64,000 bases of DNA from Legionella massiliensis. Its GTDB lineage: Bacteria > Pseudomonadota > Gammaproteobacteria > Legionellales > Legionellaceae. The notes under the pieces are model-generated. The model made no database searches and was not told where the DNA came from. It was given only the letters and a program-made list of their open reading frames with translations. A program made the position numbers and the translations under genes. The stretch covers positions 806,001 through 870,000 of the forward strand of contig NZ_CCVW01000001.1 of the NCBI RefSeq assembly GCF_000756815.1. The letters are read 5' to 3'. Position 1 is the stretch's first letter. Each line of letters starts with the position of its first letter. Below, piece after piece: positions 45,200 through 54,141 of the stretch.

Positions 45200-46762
45200 G
45201 TGCCCCAGAGTTCCAAGTTACTGCGTGGTGAAATACTAGAGATAGAGAAAAATATGCGCAACCTCGTTGATAGGATAAACTGGACGCCTATAGCGCCAGG
45301 TTACGCAGAATACCTATATGAAATAGAAGCACTTCGTCGCAACATTAATTTTATTAAGCAAGAAATCTATAAGGAATTAAGGGATCAAGAAAATGAAACA
45401 GCAACTAAAGAAGCTATCTTAAGAGAGCAGCAAGAAAAAATCACCTCATTAACCAATAAAATTGACTCATTTTTAGCAAAAGAAGAGTATGCCGATGCTG
45501 TAAATTTTAGACTTGAAAATAGAGGAGATTTCGAATTATATCTCGCAATATTAGCTGAAAAAATGGAATTGAAACTAGAGGAAGACAACGTTTCTACAAG
45601 TCCCCAAAAAATAGAAGAATTTAATCAGGCACGCTTATATCTTTACGAATTATTACCTATAGAAAAAACCGAGATTTATGTTCAACGTATTGTATTTGCT
45701 ATTAATAGTCTAGATGAGTTAATAAACACATCCACTTCTGAAACCGAAATAGAGCTTTTAAAATTTAAAAAACTTAAGTTTTACATTAAAGCTCATTATT
45801 GTATTGGAATACCTGGAAACATTCTTGTTAGTGAATTAAGCATATCTCAAATTCTCTTGAATGAGATAGAACAACTACCTGCTACCTTAACCACTTTTGA
45901 AGATCAAATTAGTCATCTAGTTATTAAGTATGATCTTTTGAAGAAAAAATATGTGAACATTAAAAAAATTAATCAGTTAGCAGAAAATTCCGAATGTTTA
46001 CCCAGTAAAATCGTACTTCAAGACAACGAAATAGATAGATTGAATCAAAATCTGAAAAAATCAGAAATAACTATTGGACAACAGGAAAAAACAATTACAA
46101 AGCAAGCGCAAGAATTAGCTCAAGCAATACAACAATACGAATCTATTGATAAACTTCAAAATCAACTTGCTGAACAAGTTAATCAAGCAAAAAAACTAGA
46201 GGCTATTAATGAAAATTTGCTACACGAAATTCAAATAAAGGAAAACCAACTCAAAGATAAAGATGCGCAACTAACCTTGCAAGCTAAGTCGCTAGATAAT
46301 AGTACTCGTAAATTCAATAAGCTTTTTGAGCAACAGAAACAACAAAATGCGCACATAGCCAAGTTAAAGCTTCAGATTCTGAAATCAGATACTGATTATT
46401 TAAAGAAGGCACAAATAATAATAAATGATATTGCAGAAAGGATTAATGAGCATCAATGGGATCTGGCCTTGGGTGGAGGAAGAAATTTATCCGATAAAAA
46501 AGTCAGTGAAACAGGCTATAGAATTTGTGAGCATATTACTGCTTTTAAGCGGATTAAGAGCCCTAGCAAACAAGAAGTAGCAGATTGCCTAACCACTATT
46601 TTAGATTTTGCCTTGAATGGTCTTAATAGAGGCTCTTCTTATTGCTTCTGGCACGGACAAAAGGAGTCCTCTCGCAGAGAATACGTCGTATATGTTGATG
46701 TTATCAACGAATTTTTAGCCACCCATCACCCATTTCCGCAAGGTTTGGCGCTAGTGGTTTAA
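45200..46762 (+). CDS. Coiled-coil protein, effector candidate
   Basis: 520 residues; GTG start with AAGGAG nine bases upstream. Residues about 30-100 and 260-400 are strongly coiled-coil (EQQKQQNAHIAKLKLQILKS and neighbouring heptads). The N- and C-terminal parts are helical; the C-terminal ~120 residues (INDIAERINEHQWDLALGGG ... YCFWHGQKESSRREYV) form a distinct small domain I do not recognise. No signal peptide. The palindrome at 45004 links it to the LuxR-type regulator. Its last bases overlap a convergent gene. Confidence 0.7.
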   Translation: MPQSSKLLRGEILEIEKNMRNLVDRINWTPIAPGYAEYLYEIEALRRNINFIKQEIYKELRDQENETATKEAILREQQEKITSLTNKIDSFLAKEEYADAVNFRLENRGDFELYLAILAEKMELKLEEDNVSTSPQKIEEFNQARLYLYELLPIEKTEIYVQRIVFAINSLDELINTSTSETEIELLKFKKLKFYIKAHYCIGIPGNILVSELSISQILLNEIEQLPATLTTFEDQISHLVIKYDLLKKKYVNIKKINQLAENSECLPSKIVLQDNEIDRLNQNLKKSEITIGQQEKTITKQAQELAQAIQQYESIDKLQNQLAEQVNQAKKLEAINENLLHEIQIKENQLKDKDAQLTLQAKSLDNSTRKFNKLFEQQKQQNAHIAKLKLQILKSDTDYLKKAQIIINDIAERINEHQWDLALGGGRNLSDKKVSETGYRICEHITAFKRIKSPSKQEVADCLTTILDFALNGLNRGSSYCFWHGQKESSRREYVVYVDVINEFLATHHPFPQGLALVV

Positions 46763-47078
46763 GTTCCGGTGCTCTTGTCGCCCTTGCTAAGACTTTCTCT
46801 TTGTCGCCAAGCAATTTCTGGGCTTGCCAGATTTCTCCGTAGATGCGTTGTTTTTCTTTTCCCTTGCTTTTCCCCATTGCTTCGAGAGCAAGTCGCATTG
46901 CCATTTTTAAATGGTCAAGCGATCTCTTAAGCTCTGTGATTGTCTTCGCATTGCTTGCTTTATTTTTAGCTGCATTAAGATCTTGCAGCGCTTGGTCAGT
47001 TGATTTCCTGGGAAACCCTGATAGCTTCCTCATTCTTTCCTTTAGCTCAAGATCTTGCTCTAATTCGTTCTTAGTCAT
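46704..47078 (-). CDS. Small helical hypothetical protein
   Basis: 124 residues with TAGGAG eight bases before the ATG, so probably real although its last 59 bases overlap the convergent coiled-coil gene. Charged helices (KNELEQDLELKERMRKLSGF, LKRSLDHLKMAMRLALEAMG). No family recognised. Confidence 0.6.
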   Translation of the reverse strand: MTKNELEQDLELKERMRKLSGFPRKSTDQALQDLNAAKNKASNAKTITELKRSLDHLKMAMRLALEAMGKSKGKEKQRIYGEIWQAQKLLGDKEKVLARATRAPELKPLAPNLAEMGDGWLKIR

Positions 47079-47206
47079 GACTGACTCCTACTGCAGAACG
47101 GTAATTGCCTATGATTTTAATTTAACTGATGAGGATTAATGAAAATTGAGGAATGCAGGATTTTTTGGAATGGGTCTTGCGAAAATGGAATGACCAGCTT
47201 TTATGA

Positions 47207-47243
47207 ATCCGTTCGGCCTGAGCAGCTCAGCCCGAACGGAATG
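47207..47243. repeat. Short family D/E palindrome
   Basis: TCCGTTCGGCCTGAGCAGCT...CAGCCCGAACGGA is a compact version of the arms at 17.1 and 23.4 kb, between the convergent ends of two minus-strand transcripts. Confidence 0.75.
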
Positions 47244-47252
47244 TGTCTAGAA

Positions 47253-49061
47253 CTAAAACGCCCAACAAAAGCACCCTCCAAAGGAAAATGAATCCATCCA
47301 ATGATGTGAATGAGACTGACAAGACTCATGATGTTGATGATGCGAGGTCATAGGCATCGAAGTGATCACCTTATCACCACCATAAGTACCATAATATTTG
47401 ATAGGTGACCAAGATGGGCTTACAGGGGGTAATTGCGGGTTATAGGAGGAAAACTCATCACTGGCATGTACAGGTTTACCTCCAACAACGGTCATTAGGG
47501 AATAAATCGATTTAATTTCCTCGTCGGGAACTTGGAAAAAGTCCTTCGATAAAACAGCAAAGTCAGCAAGCTGATTTGGTAGGAAAGAGCCTTTATTTGC
47601 TTCTTCCTTAGAAAACCATGCGCTGCCTTTTGTATATAATTCAAGCGCTTTTTCACGAGAAAGGATATTGTCATCCTGATATAAAGTAGCCCCACCAACA
47701 GACTTGCCTGTAGTCAACCAATATAGACAAAGCCAGGGATTATAGCTGGAAACTCGTGTTGCATCGGTGCCTAGACCTACGGGAATGCCGGCCTCCAGAA
47801 TTTTTCTAATAGGTGGCGTATATTGCGTTTTTTTATCGCCATAACGCGCAATAAAATACTCGCCCTGAAAGGCCATGCGATTCTGTATAGCGATGCCGCC
47901 ACCAAGCTGTTTTACTCGCTCAATCGACTGGTCAGAAATTGTTTCCGCATGATCAAAGAACCACTGGAGTTTATCGATGGGCACTTCATTGTGAACCTGC
48001 TCAAACACATTGAGCGCTCGCTCGATGGACTCGTTATAGGTTGCATGTAATCGAAACGGCCATTTACTCTCTGCTAACAGCTGCACAACAGGCTTTAACT
48101 CTGTTTCCATCGAGGCAGCTAAATCAGGCCTTGGTTGCTGGAAGTCTTCAAAATCAGCTGCGGAAAACACTAGCATTTCCCCGGCACCATTGAGGCGATA
48201 ATAGTCATTGCCTTGTTGATAATGGGTTGTTTGGGTCCAGTGCTCAAAATCCTTTAATTCTTTTCCTGGATTTTGGGTAAATAAATTATAAGCAATACGG
48301 ACTGACAATTTATTTTCCTTATCTAAGTTGTTGATGATTTCATAGTCCTCAGGATAATTTTGAAAACCACCACCAGCGTCAACCACCGAGGTTATGCCCA
48401 GGCGATTCAGCTCTCGCATAAAATGCAGAGTAGAATTAATCTGATCGCTTTTATCCAGCTTGGGACCTTGGGCTAGAGCAGAATAAAGAATAATGGCATT
48501 GGGATGGGCAATGAGCATGCCGGTTGGATTTCCTGCCTTATCGCGCTCAATGAAGGTACCCGGCAATTCTTTGGTATTTTTATCATAGCCAATCGCTCTT
48601 AGAGCGGCTTGATTTAATAAAGCCCTATCATAAAGATGAAGCAGGAATACCGGTGTATCCGGTGAGACTGCATTGATCTCAGCTAAGGTTGGCATTCGCC
48701 GTTCTTTGAATTGAAATTCTGTCCAACCACCCACCACACGAACCCATTGTGGTGCGGGGGTGCGTGCGGCCTGTTCCTTGAGCATCAGTAGGGCGTCACT
48801 CAAGCTGTGAATGCCATCCCAACGTAACTCCATATTGAAGCTTAATCCACCACGGATAAGATGAATGTGGGAATCATTCAGACCAGGGATTACCACCTTT
48901 TTATGCAGGTCAATTAATCGAGTTGCTTCTGTTTTTAATTGAAAAATTTCCTTATCCAGGCCAAAAGCAACAAATCGTTGATTGTTAATTGCGGCAGCAG
49001 TTACTGTTTTGCCGTTAATTCCTGGCCCCTTAAAGAGCCCGTTAAAGTAGATTGCGTCCAT
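47253..49061 (-). CDS. YtcJ-type metal-dependent amidohydrolase
   Basis: 602-residue amidohydrolase-3 family enzyme with AAGGA nine bases before the ATG. The metal site HxH is in PGLNDSHIHLIRGG, and LGTDATR carries the conserved aspartate. These enzymes hydrolyse amide or cyclic C-N bonds; the substrate is unknown. The tail is striking: a His/Cys/Ser-rich end (SHHQHHESCQSHSHH, then SFGGCFCWAF), a pattern I recall from other YtcJ homologs, so it may help bind metal. Last gene of a minus-strand operon with pirin and isochorismatase genes, 21 bases after the latter. Confidence 0.85.
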   Translation of the reverse strand: MDAIYFNGLFKGPGINGKTVTAAAINNQRFVAFGLDKEIFQLKTEATRLIDLHKKVVIPGLNDSHIHLIRGGLSFNMELRWDGIHSLSDALLMLKEQAARTPAPQWVRVVGGWTEFQFKERRMPTLAEINAVSPDTPVFLLHLYDRALLNQAALRAIGYDKNTKELPGTFIERDKAGNPTGMLIAHPNAIILYSALAQGPKLDKSDQINSTLHFMRELNRLGITSVVDAGGGFQNYPEDYEIINNLDKENKLSVRIAYNLFTQNPGKELKDFEHWTQTTHYQQGNDYYRLNGAGEMLVFSAADFEDFQQPRPDLAASMETELKPVVQLLAESKWPFRLHATYNESIERALNVFEQVHNEVPIDKLQWFFDHAETISDQSIERVKQLGGGIAIQNRMAFQGEYFIARYGDKKTQYTPPIRKILEAGIPVGLGTDATRVSSYNPWLCLYWLTTGKSVGGATLYQDDNILSREKALELYTKGSAWFSKEEANKGSFLPNQLADFAVLSKDFFQVPDEEIKSIYSLMTVVGGKPVHASDEFSSYNPQLPPVSPSWSPIKYYGTYGGDKVITSMPMTSHHQHHESCQSHSHHWMDSFSFGGCFCWAF

Positions 49062-49082
49062 TTAAGTTGTCCTTGAATAGCA

Positions 49083-49748
49083 TTATTTGATGAGTTTCCC
49101 ATGCCATTTTGCCCTTGATGGCTGTCCATGCACCAAGGTATAAGCATAGTCAACGCCCATGCCATAGGCACCACTATGCTCTCTAACAAGATCCATTGTG
49201 GCGTTATAAGTCTCTTTGTGAGCCCAATCACGTTGCCACTCAAGTAATAGCTGTTGCCAGGTCATCGGTATAACACCAGCCTGAACCATACGAGCCATAG
49301 ACCATTTATGTGCGTCTTTGCTTGTTCCGCCACAGGCGTCTTCTACGACATATAATTCATAGCTATCTTGCATGGCTGAAAAGGCGCACATATTAATGCA
49401 CACTTCTGTCCATAAGCCGCCAAGGATTAGCTTTTTTTTCTTGGTCTCTGCTACATGTTTCCTCACTGTTTCAGAGTCCCAGGAATTCATGCTGGTTCGC
49501 TCAATCACATTATGATCGGGATAAACATCCAGTAATTCCGGCCAGTAAAGACCGCTAAAACTTTTAGTTTCTACGGAGGTTAAAATGGTAGGAACCTTAA
49601 ATATTTTTGCTGCTTTTGCCAGAGCTACCGCATTGTTTTTTAACGTTTGCCTATCGATGTTAACGACTCCAAAGGCCATTTGTGGCTGATAATCAATAAG
49701 CAACAATACTGAGTTACTTGGTGTTAATAGCTCTATTTTCTTATCCAT
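49083..49748 (-). CDS. Isochorismatase-family cysteine hydrolase (YcaC-like)
   Basis: 221 residues. Catalytic D19 (LLLIDYQPQ) and C117 (LWTEVCINM) are present, with the ERTSMNSWDS segment where the family places its basic residue and a VVEDACGGTS loop. Closest in pattern to YcaC-like hydrolases rather than true isochorismatases; nitrile, amide or hydrazide substrates have been proposed for the family, none proven here. Good ribosome site AAGGAATCATC. Middle gene of the three-gene operon. Confidence 0.85.
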   Translation of the reverse strand: MDKKIELLTPSNSVLLLIDYQPQMAFGVVNIDRQTLKNNAVALAKAAKIFKVPTILTSVETKSFSGLYWPELLDVYPDHNVIERTSMNSWDSETVRKHVAETKKKKLILGGLWTEVCINMCAFSAMQDSYELYVVEDACGGTSKDAHKWSMARMVQAGVIPMTWQQLLLEWQRDWAHKETYNATMDLVREHSGAYGMGVDYAYTLVHGQPSRAKWHGKLIK

Positions 49749-49814
49749 GATGATTCCTTGTTCATGAGTTTATTAAAAAATTCCTACCACTTAAATGTAG
49801 TTAGCTTATCGCCA

Positions 49815-50513
49815 TTAGGGCAAGTCAAAAAATAAAAGTTCAGAGTCGCTCTCAGAAATACTTTCTAACCTTTGCTCCTCGGCGATTGCTAATCCATCCC
49901 CTGCAACTAGCTTCACGCCATTGACGGTCGCTGTGCCTTGGGCAACTTGCAGCCAGTATTTGAGTTGAGGATTAAGCACTATGCGCGTTTTATTTCCTGC
50001 ATCAAATTTACCAACAAAGAGGCGCGCATCCTGTTTAATCTCTAGCGAGCCTTCTTCGCCATCAGGGGAAACAACCACACGAAATTGGTTGTGCAAGTCT
50101 TCCGGCGTGAATGTTCGTTGTTGATAGCGAGGTTTTTGGTCATAGACCTTAGGGATTATCCAAATCTGCAGGAAGTGAACCTCTTCTTCATTGGACGCAT
50201 TATATTCACTGTGAGTAACCCCTGAGCCTGCGCTCATTAGCTGAACATCGCCTGGTTTAATAATTGATCCGCTACCCATACTATCCTTATGCGCCAATTG
50301 GCCTTTTAATACATAAGATATAATTTCCATATTACTATGGGGGTGCGTACCAAATCCTGCTCCTGGAATGACCTTATCCTCATTGATAACCCGCAAGACG
50401 CCATAACCCATCTGTCTAGGATCATAATAATGGCCAAATGAAAAACTATGCTTGCTGTTTAACCAGCCAGCCATGGTTGGTCCGCGTTCATTTCTGTCTC
50501 TTCTGGTTAACAT
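49815..50513 (-). CDS. Pirin-family bicupin (YhhW-like)
   Basis: 232 residues. The metal ligands are visible in the first cupin: THPHSNMEI (two His) and VTHSEYN (His and Glu), with the bicupin length normal for YhhW-type pirins, some of which have quercetinase activity. First gene of the operon with the isochorismatase- and amidohydrolase-type genes; a divergent LysR gene lies 111 bases away. Confidence 0.9.
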   Translation of the reverse strand: MLTRRDRNERGPTMAGWLNSKHSFSFGHYYDPRQMGYGVLRVINEDKVIPGAGFGTHPHSNMEIISYVLKGQLAHKDSMGSGSIIKPGDVQLMSAGSGVTHSEYNASNEEEVHFLQIWIIPKVYDQKPRYQQRTFTPEDLHNQFRVVVSPDGEEGSLEIKQDARLFVGKFDAGNKTRIVLNPQLKYWLQVAQGTATVNGVKLVAGDGLAIAEEQRLESISESDSELLFFDLP

Positions 50514-50531
50514 GGTTTTCTCCTTGCTGCT

Positions 50532-50551
50532 TTAGGTTTTTTATAACCTAA
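50532..50551. promoter_or_regulatory. Palindrome in the LysR/pirin divergent region
   Basis: TTAGGTT-N6-AACCTAA lies between the divergent pirin and LysR genes, 18 bases before the pirin start and about 75 from the LysR start. Its symmetry fits a LysR-type binding site (T-N11-A form), which typically also autoregulates. Confidence 0.45.
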
Positions 50552-50624
50552 TTACACTATAGATTATTTCCATGGTAATGATAATATTCGTTTATTGAAC
50601 AACTTAATTCTAAAAAGTAGAACA

Positions 50625-51521
50625 ATGGATAAGTTAGCGAATATAGAGGCCTTTGTAACCGTTGGCAAAACAGGCAGCTTTGCAGCAGCAGCAAAAAAAC
50701 TGAATCTTGCCAATTCAGTGGTGAGTAAACGAATAAAAGATCTAGAGCAGTTCTTAGGTGCTCAACTGCTTATCCGTACAACGCGAAAGGTTGCATTAAC
50801 AGAAACAGGCCGTAGCTATTTTGATTATGTGCAAAAGTTTTTAGATGATTTAGATGAGGTTGAAAATAGTCTCCGTTATAAAACAGATAAACCAATTGGC
50901 ACCATCAAATTAGCCGCCCCCCTTAGTTTTGGTATGCATTTTTTAGGCGCGGCAATAGCGTCTTATCTAGCTAAACACCCAGAGGTGACAATTAAAACCT
51001 ATTTGTCTGATCGCTATGTGGATTTGATGGAAGAGGGCTATGATTTAGCCATCCGCTCAGGTTCTTTAAACGATTCCACTCTGATAGCTAAGAAACTACT
51101 CTCCTGCCGCAGAGTGGTCTGTGCTAGTCCGCAATATTTTGCAAAACATGGCAAACCTAATTCACCGGAAGCATTAAAGGAACATATTTGTTTGAGCTAT
51201 TTGAACTTAGCTGAGGGTAAGTCTTGGCCTTTTATGATTGATAAGCGGAAAGTCTGGCAGCCAGTTTCTGGGAATTTTTTTTCTGATAATGGTGATCTCT
51301 TGCATCAGGCTGCACTAAGCGGCTGTGGTATCACGCTGTTGCCTACCTTTATCGTTGGCAAGTCGATTGACGCGGGATTGTTGGAAATTGTTCTGGAAGA
51401 GTTTGAAGAAGACGATTTTTCTGTTTATGCCGTCTATCAATATACAAGGCATTTACCAGTTAAAATCAGAACGCTGATAACTCATCTTGCTGAGTATTAT
51501 GATTTTGCACCGCTATCTTGA
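50625..51521 (+). CDS. LysR-family transcriptional regulator
   Basis: 298 residues from the ATG at 50625 (the frame opens 10 codons earlier without a ribosome site). The N-terminal winged helix is full (MDKLANIEAFVTVGKTGSFA, LNLANSVVSKRIKDLEQFLG), followed by a LysR substrate-binding domain ending HLAEYYDF. Divergent from the pirin operon, so it probably regulates it; the inducer is unknown. Confidence 0.9.
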   Translation: MDKLANIEAFVTVGKTGSFAAAAKKLNLANSVVSKRIKDLEQFLGAQLLIRTTRKVALTETGRSYFDYVQKFLDDLDEVENSLRYKTDKPIGTIKLAAPLSFGMHFLGAAIASYLAKHPEVTIKTYLSDRYVDLMEEGYDLAIRSGSLNDSTLIAKKLLSCRRVVCASPQYFAKHGKPNSPEALKEHICLSYLNLAEGKSWPFMIDKRKVWQPVSGNFFSDNGDLLHQAALSGCGITLLPTFIVGKSIDAGLLEIVLEEFEEDDFSVYAVYQYTRHLPVKIRTLITHLAEYYDFAPLS

Positions 51522-51648
51522 GCGACCTAGCCGTTGGGAAGGGCGGATGAGGGTTTTTAAATCTGGTTCACCCTTAACGCCATTTGTTTTAATCAAGATA
51601 ATATAACTATACTTAGGCGTTTGATTTAATTATGCAAGGAATAGCAAA

Positions 51649-52593
51649 ATGAAAAACATTGGAATTAGTACTTGCCTCCTCTATTTAGTTCTGCATTGGT
51701 CAACGGCTACAGCTGCCGCACAAAGTAATCTAACTATTGAATGGTCAACCGGTGCTGCCGCTACCACCGCTACTGCACAAAATAATAGTTTTGCTGTAGG
51801 CCCACAATATGACACAACCCATGTCTATGTTGCCCCTGAAGACTTTGACTCCTTTGTTAGTAGTTTTATCGCTACCTTTGGCGGTAAGGCCTCAAAACAA
51901 GGTGTTTTTCAGGTAACGCCCACCCCAAGTCAAACCATGTCTCAGTTGGCATTAACGCCAGCCGGAACAATTTCCGTGTTTGGTTTTAAAACCCCAATCC
52001 CCTATCCTTTTGGCCTCGAGCGTACAGGTTATCTGGTGAGCGATTTTGATCAGGCAATTGCTGCTGCTCGTAGCGCAGGTGCTGATGTCATTGTGGCTCC
52101 TTTTCCTGATCCCATCGGCCGCGATGCTATTATTCAATGGCCAGGTGGGGTAAATATGCAAATTTATTGGCATACTACAGCGCCTTCCTATGAGCCCTTG
52201 ACGACTATTCCAGAAAATCGTGTCTATGTTTCCCCTGATCGCGTCGAGCCTTTTCTAAATAGTTTTCTCAATTTTTCAAAAGGAAAAGTGGTTGAGGATG
52301 AAAAACAGGCTCCTGGTGCCGAAGTAGGTCAAACTGAAACTACTTACAGGCGTATTGCCATAGAATCAGGCTATGGAAAAATGCTGGTTCTTGTAACTAA
52401 TGGCCATTTAATCTGGCCTTATGGACGTGAGTTAACAGGCTATGAGGTTGGCAATTTACAAGACACTTTGGCTAAGGCTAAAACCGCTGGCGCGGAGATT
52501 CTTGTTCAGCCTTATTCTTCAGGAAAACGAATCTCGGCGATGATTAGATTTCCTGGAGGCTATATTGCCGAAGTCCATCAGTTTGCAAAATAA
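51649..52593 (+). CDS. Exported VOC/glyoxalase-fold protein
   Basis: 314 residues with a signal peptide (LLYLVLHWSTATAAAQ). Two glyoxalase/bleomycin-resistance-fold halves are visible (HVYVAPEDFDSFVSSFIATF ... PGGVNMQIYWH, then RVYVSPDRVEPFLNSFLNF ... GGYIAEVHQF). Metal ligands in the two halves are only partly kept (HVYV/QIYW, RVYV/AEVH), so enzymatic function is uncertain. Export of this fold is unusual. It is followed after 2 bases by the alginate-export-type porin gene: likely one transcript. Confidence 0.75.
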   Translation: MKNIGISTCLLYLVLHWSTATAAAQSNLTIEWSTGAAATTATAQNNSFAVGPQYDTTHVYVAPEDFDSFVSSFIATFGGKASKQGVFQVTPTPSQTMSQLALTPAGTISVFGFKTPIPYPFGLERTGYLVSDFDQAIAAARSAGADVIVAPFPDPIGRDAIIQWPGGVNMQIYWHTTAPSYEPLTTIPENRVYVSPDRVEPFLNSFLNFSKGKVVEDEKQAPGAEVGQTETTYRRIAIESGYGKMLVLVTNGHLIWPYGRELTGYEVGNLQDTLAKAKTAGAEILVQPYSSGKRISAMIRFPGGYIAEVHQFAK

Positions 52594-52595
52594 TA

Positions 52596-53987
52596 GTGAA
52601 TATTCTTGCCGTTATTTGTTGCCTGCTATTCGGTTATTCCTTAGCTATAGCAGGCACGGAATCAGCAATACCTAAACGCCCAGACATTATGTTTAATCGC
52701 TGGCAAGAGGATTGGTCAGTATTAGCTGATCCTCGAGTTCCTCGTCAGCCTTTTGATAATTTAAAATATATTCCTTTATCAAAATCAGACCCCAAAACCT
52801 ACCTTTCATTCGGTGCTAATGTCCGTGAGCGTTTTGAAAGCAATGATGCCGTCAATTTTGGTGTTGGGAAGAGTGTGCCGCAGTCTTATTTGCTGAGTCG
52901 CACAGAAGTGCATGCCGATTTGCGCATTGCTGATTTAATCCAGACTTTTGTGCAGTTGCAAAGTGATTTTGCTCCCTGGAAAACGATCATTCTCCCAGTA
53001 GATCAAAACCGATTAGATTTGGAGCAAGCCTTCATAGCGGCTGTTGAACCTATTAATGGTGGTGTTTTCAAGCTTCGTATGGGACGTCAGCAATTTGCCT
53101 TTGACTTACAACGTTTCGTTTCTGTGAGAGACGGTCCCAACGTACGTCAATCCTACGATGCAGTTTGGGGCGACTATGAAAAGGGAGACTGGCGTGTTAT
53201 TTCATTCTATAGCCAGCCTGTGCTGACGCTGAATTATCGTGCCTTTGATGATTACAGTTCGAGTAATTATACCTTTAGTGGGTTTCGCGTTGAGCGAAAG
53301 GTTCAGGGGTTGGGGAAAATCAATTCCTATATTGCTTACTATACACATGATAATGTTCATTATATTTCCGTATCGGGAAATGAAAGACGAGCCATTATCG
53401 ATGCGCGTCTTGTGGGGGAAGGGGCTGCATTTGATTGGGATTTTGAGTTTATGGGGCAAAAAGGAGTAATTGCCAATAAAAAAATCCTAGCCTGGGCAAT
53501 TGGATCGCGTTCAGGATACACACTCAAGAATCTAGTCTGGCAGCCACGGATAGGCATGCAGGTGGATTTAGCCTCTGGTAACCACAAGCGACGAGTTAAC
53601 ACCCTTGGTACTTTTAACCCACTTTTTCCTAACGGCTATTATGTGACTTTGGCTGGTTATACCGGTTACTCAAATTTCATTCACATTAAACCTTCATTGA
53701 CCCTAAAACCTAAATCAAACTTTAGTACCATGATAGCTGCAGCGGCACTGTGGCGAGAAACCACTAGCGACGCAATTTACACCCAACCACTTACTCCAGT
53801 ACCCGGCACAGCAGGTGAGGGAGGCCAATATACGGGAAGCTATTTCCAGCTTCGTTTTGATTGGCTCATGTCTTACCATTTTGCCAGCGCGCTTGAGTTC
53901 GTGCACTTTGAAGTTGCCGAAGCAATTCGCGCAGTTGGTGGGCGAAATTCAGATTATATTGGCGTAGAACTGAAATTTGGCTGGTGA
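52596..53987 (+). CDS. Outer-membrane alginate-export-family porin
   Basis: 463 residues, GTG start two bases after the upstream stop. A signal peptide (LAVICCLLFGYSLAIA) precedes the alginate-export (AlgE-like) barrel, with landmarks SFGANVRERFE, RTEVHADLRI, QLQSDFA, RMGRQQFAF and a terminal aromatic strand (YIGVELKFGW). Family members pass anionic saccharides or other solutes. Coupled with the exported VOC protein. Confidence 0.8.
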   Translation: MNILAVICCLLFGYSLAIAGTESAIPKRPDIMFNRWQEDWSVLADPRVPRQPFDNLKYIPLSKSDPKTYLSFGANVRERFESNDAVNFGVGKSVPQSYLLSRTEVHADLRIADLIQTFVQLQSDFAPWKTIILPVDQNRLDLEQAFIAAVEPINGGVFKLRMGRQQFAFDLQRFVSVRDGPNVRQSYDAVWGDYEKGDWRVISFYSQPVLTLNYRAFDDYSSSNYTFSGFRVERKVQGLGKINSYIAYYTHDNVHYISVSGNERRAIIDARLVGEGAAFDWDFEFMGQKGVIANKKILAWAIGSRSGYTLKNLVWQPRIGMQVDLASGNHKRRVNTLGTFNPLFPNGYYVTLAGYTGYSNFIHIKPSLTLKPKSNFSTMIAAAALWRETTSDAIYTQPLTPVPGTAGEGGQYTGSYFQLRFDWLMSYHFASALEFVHFEVAEAIRAVGGRNSDYIGVELKFGW

Positions 53988-54009
53988 TTACCCCCTCGTC
54001 CCTACATTC

Positions 54010-54091
54010 CGTCATCCAGAGCGCAACGAAGGATCTCCTGCATGTGGTACTGTGCTAATCCCAGATATCCTTCGCTGCGCTCTGGATGACG
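54010..54091. repeat. Family A palindromic repeat
   Basis: Arms CGTCATCCAGAGCGCAACGA and GCGCTCTGGATGACG with GGTACTGTGCTAATCC in the centre. Confidence 0.9.
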
Positions 54092-54141
54092 GAATTTATT
54101 ACGGTGATTAAAGCCATCCTTGGCGAGTGGGATGAAGAGTT

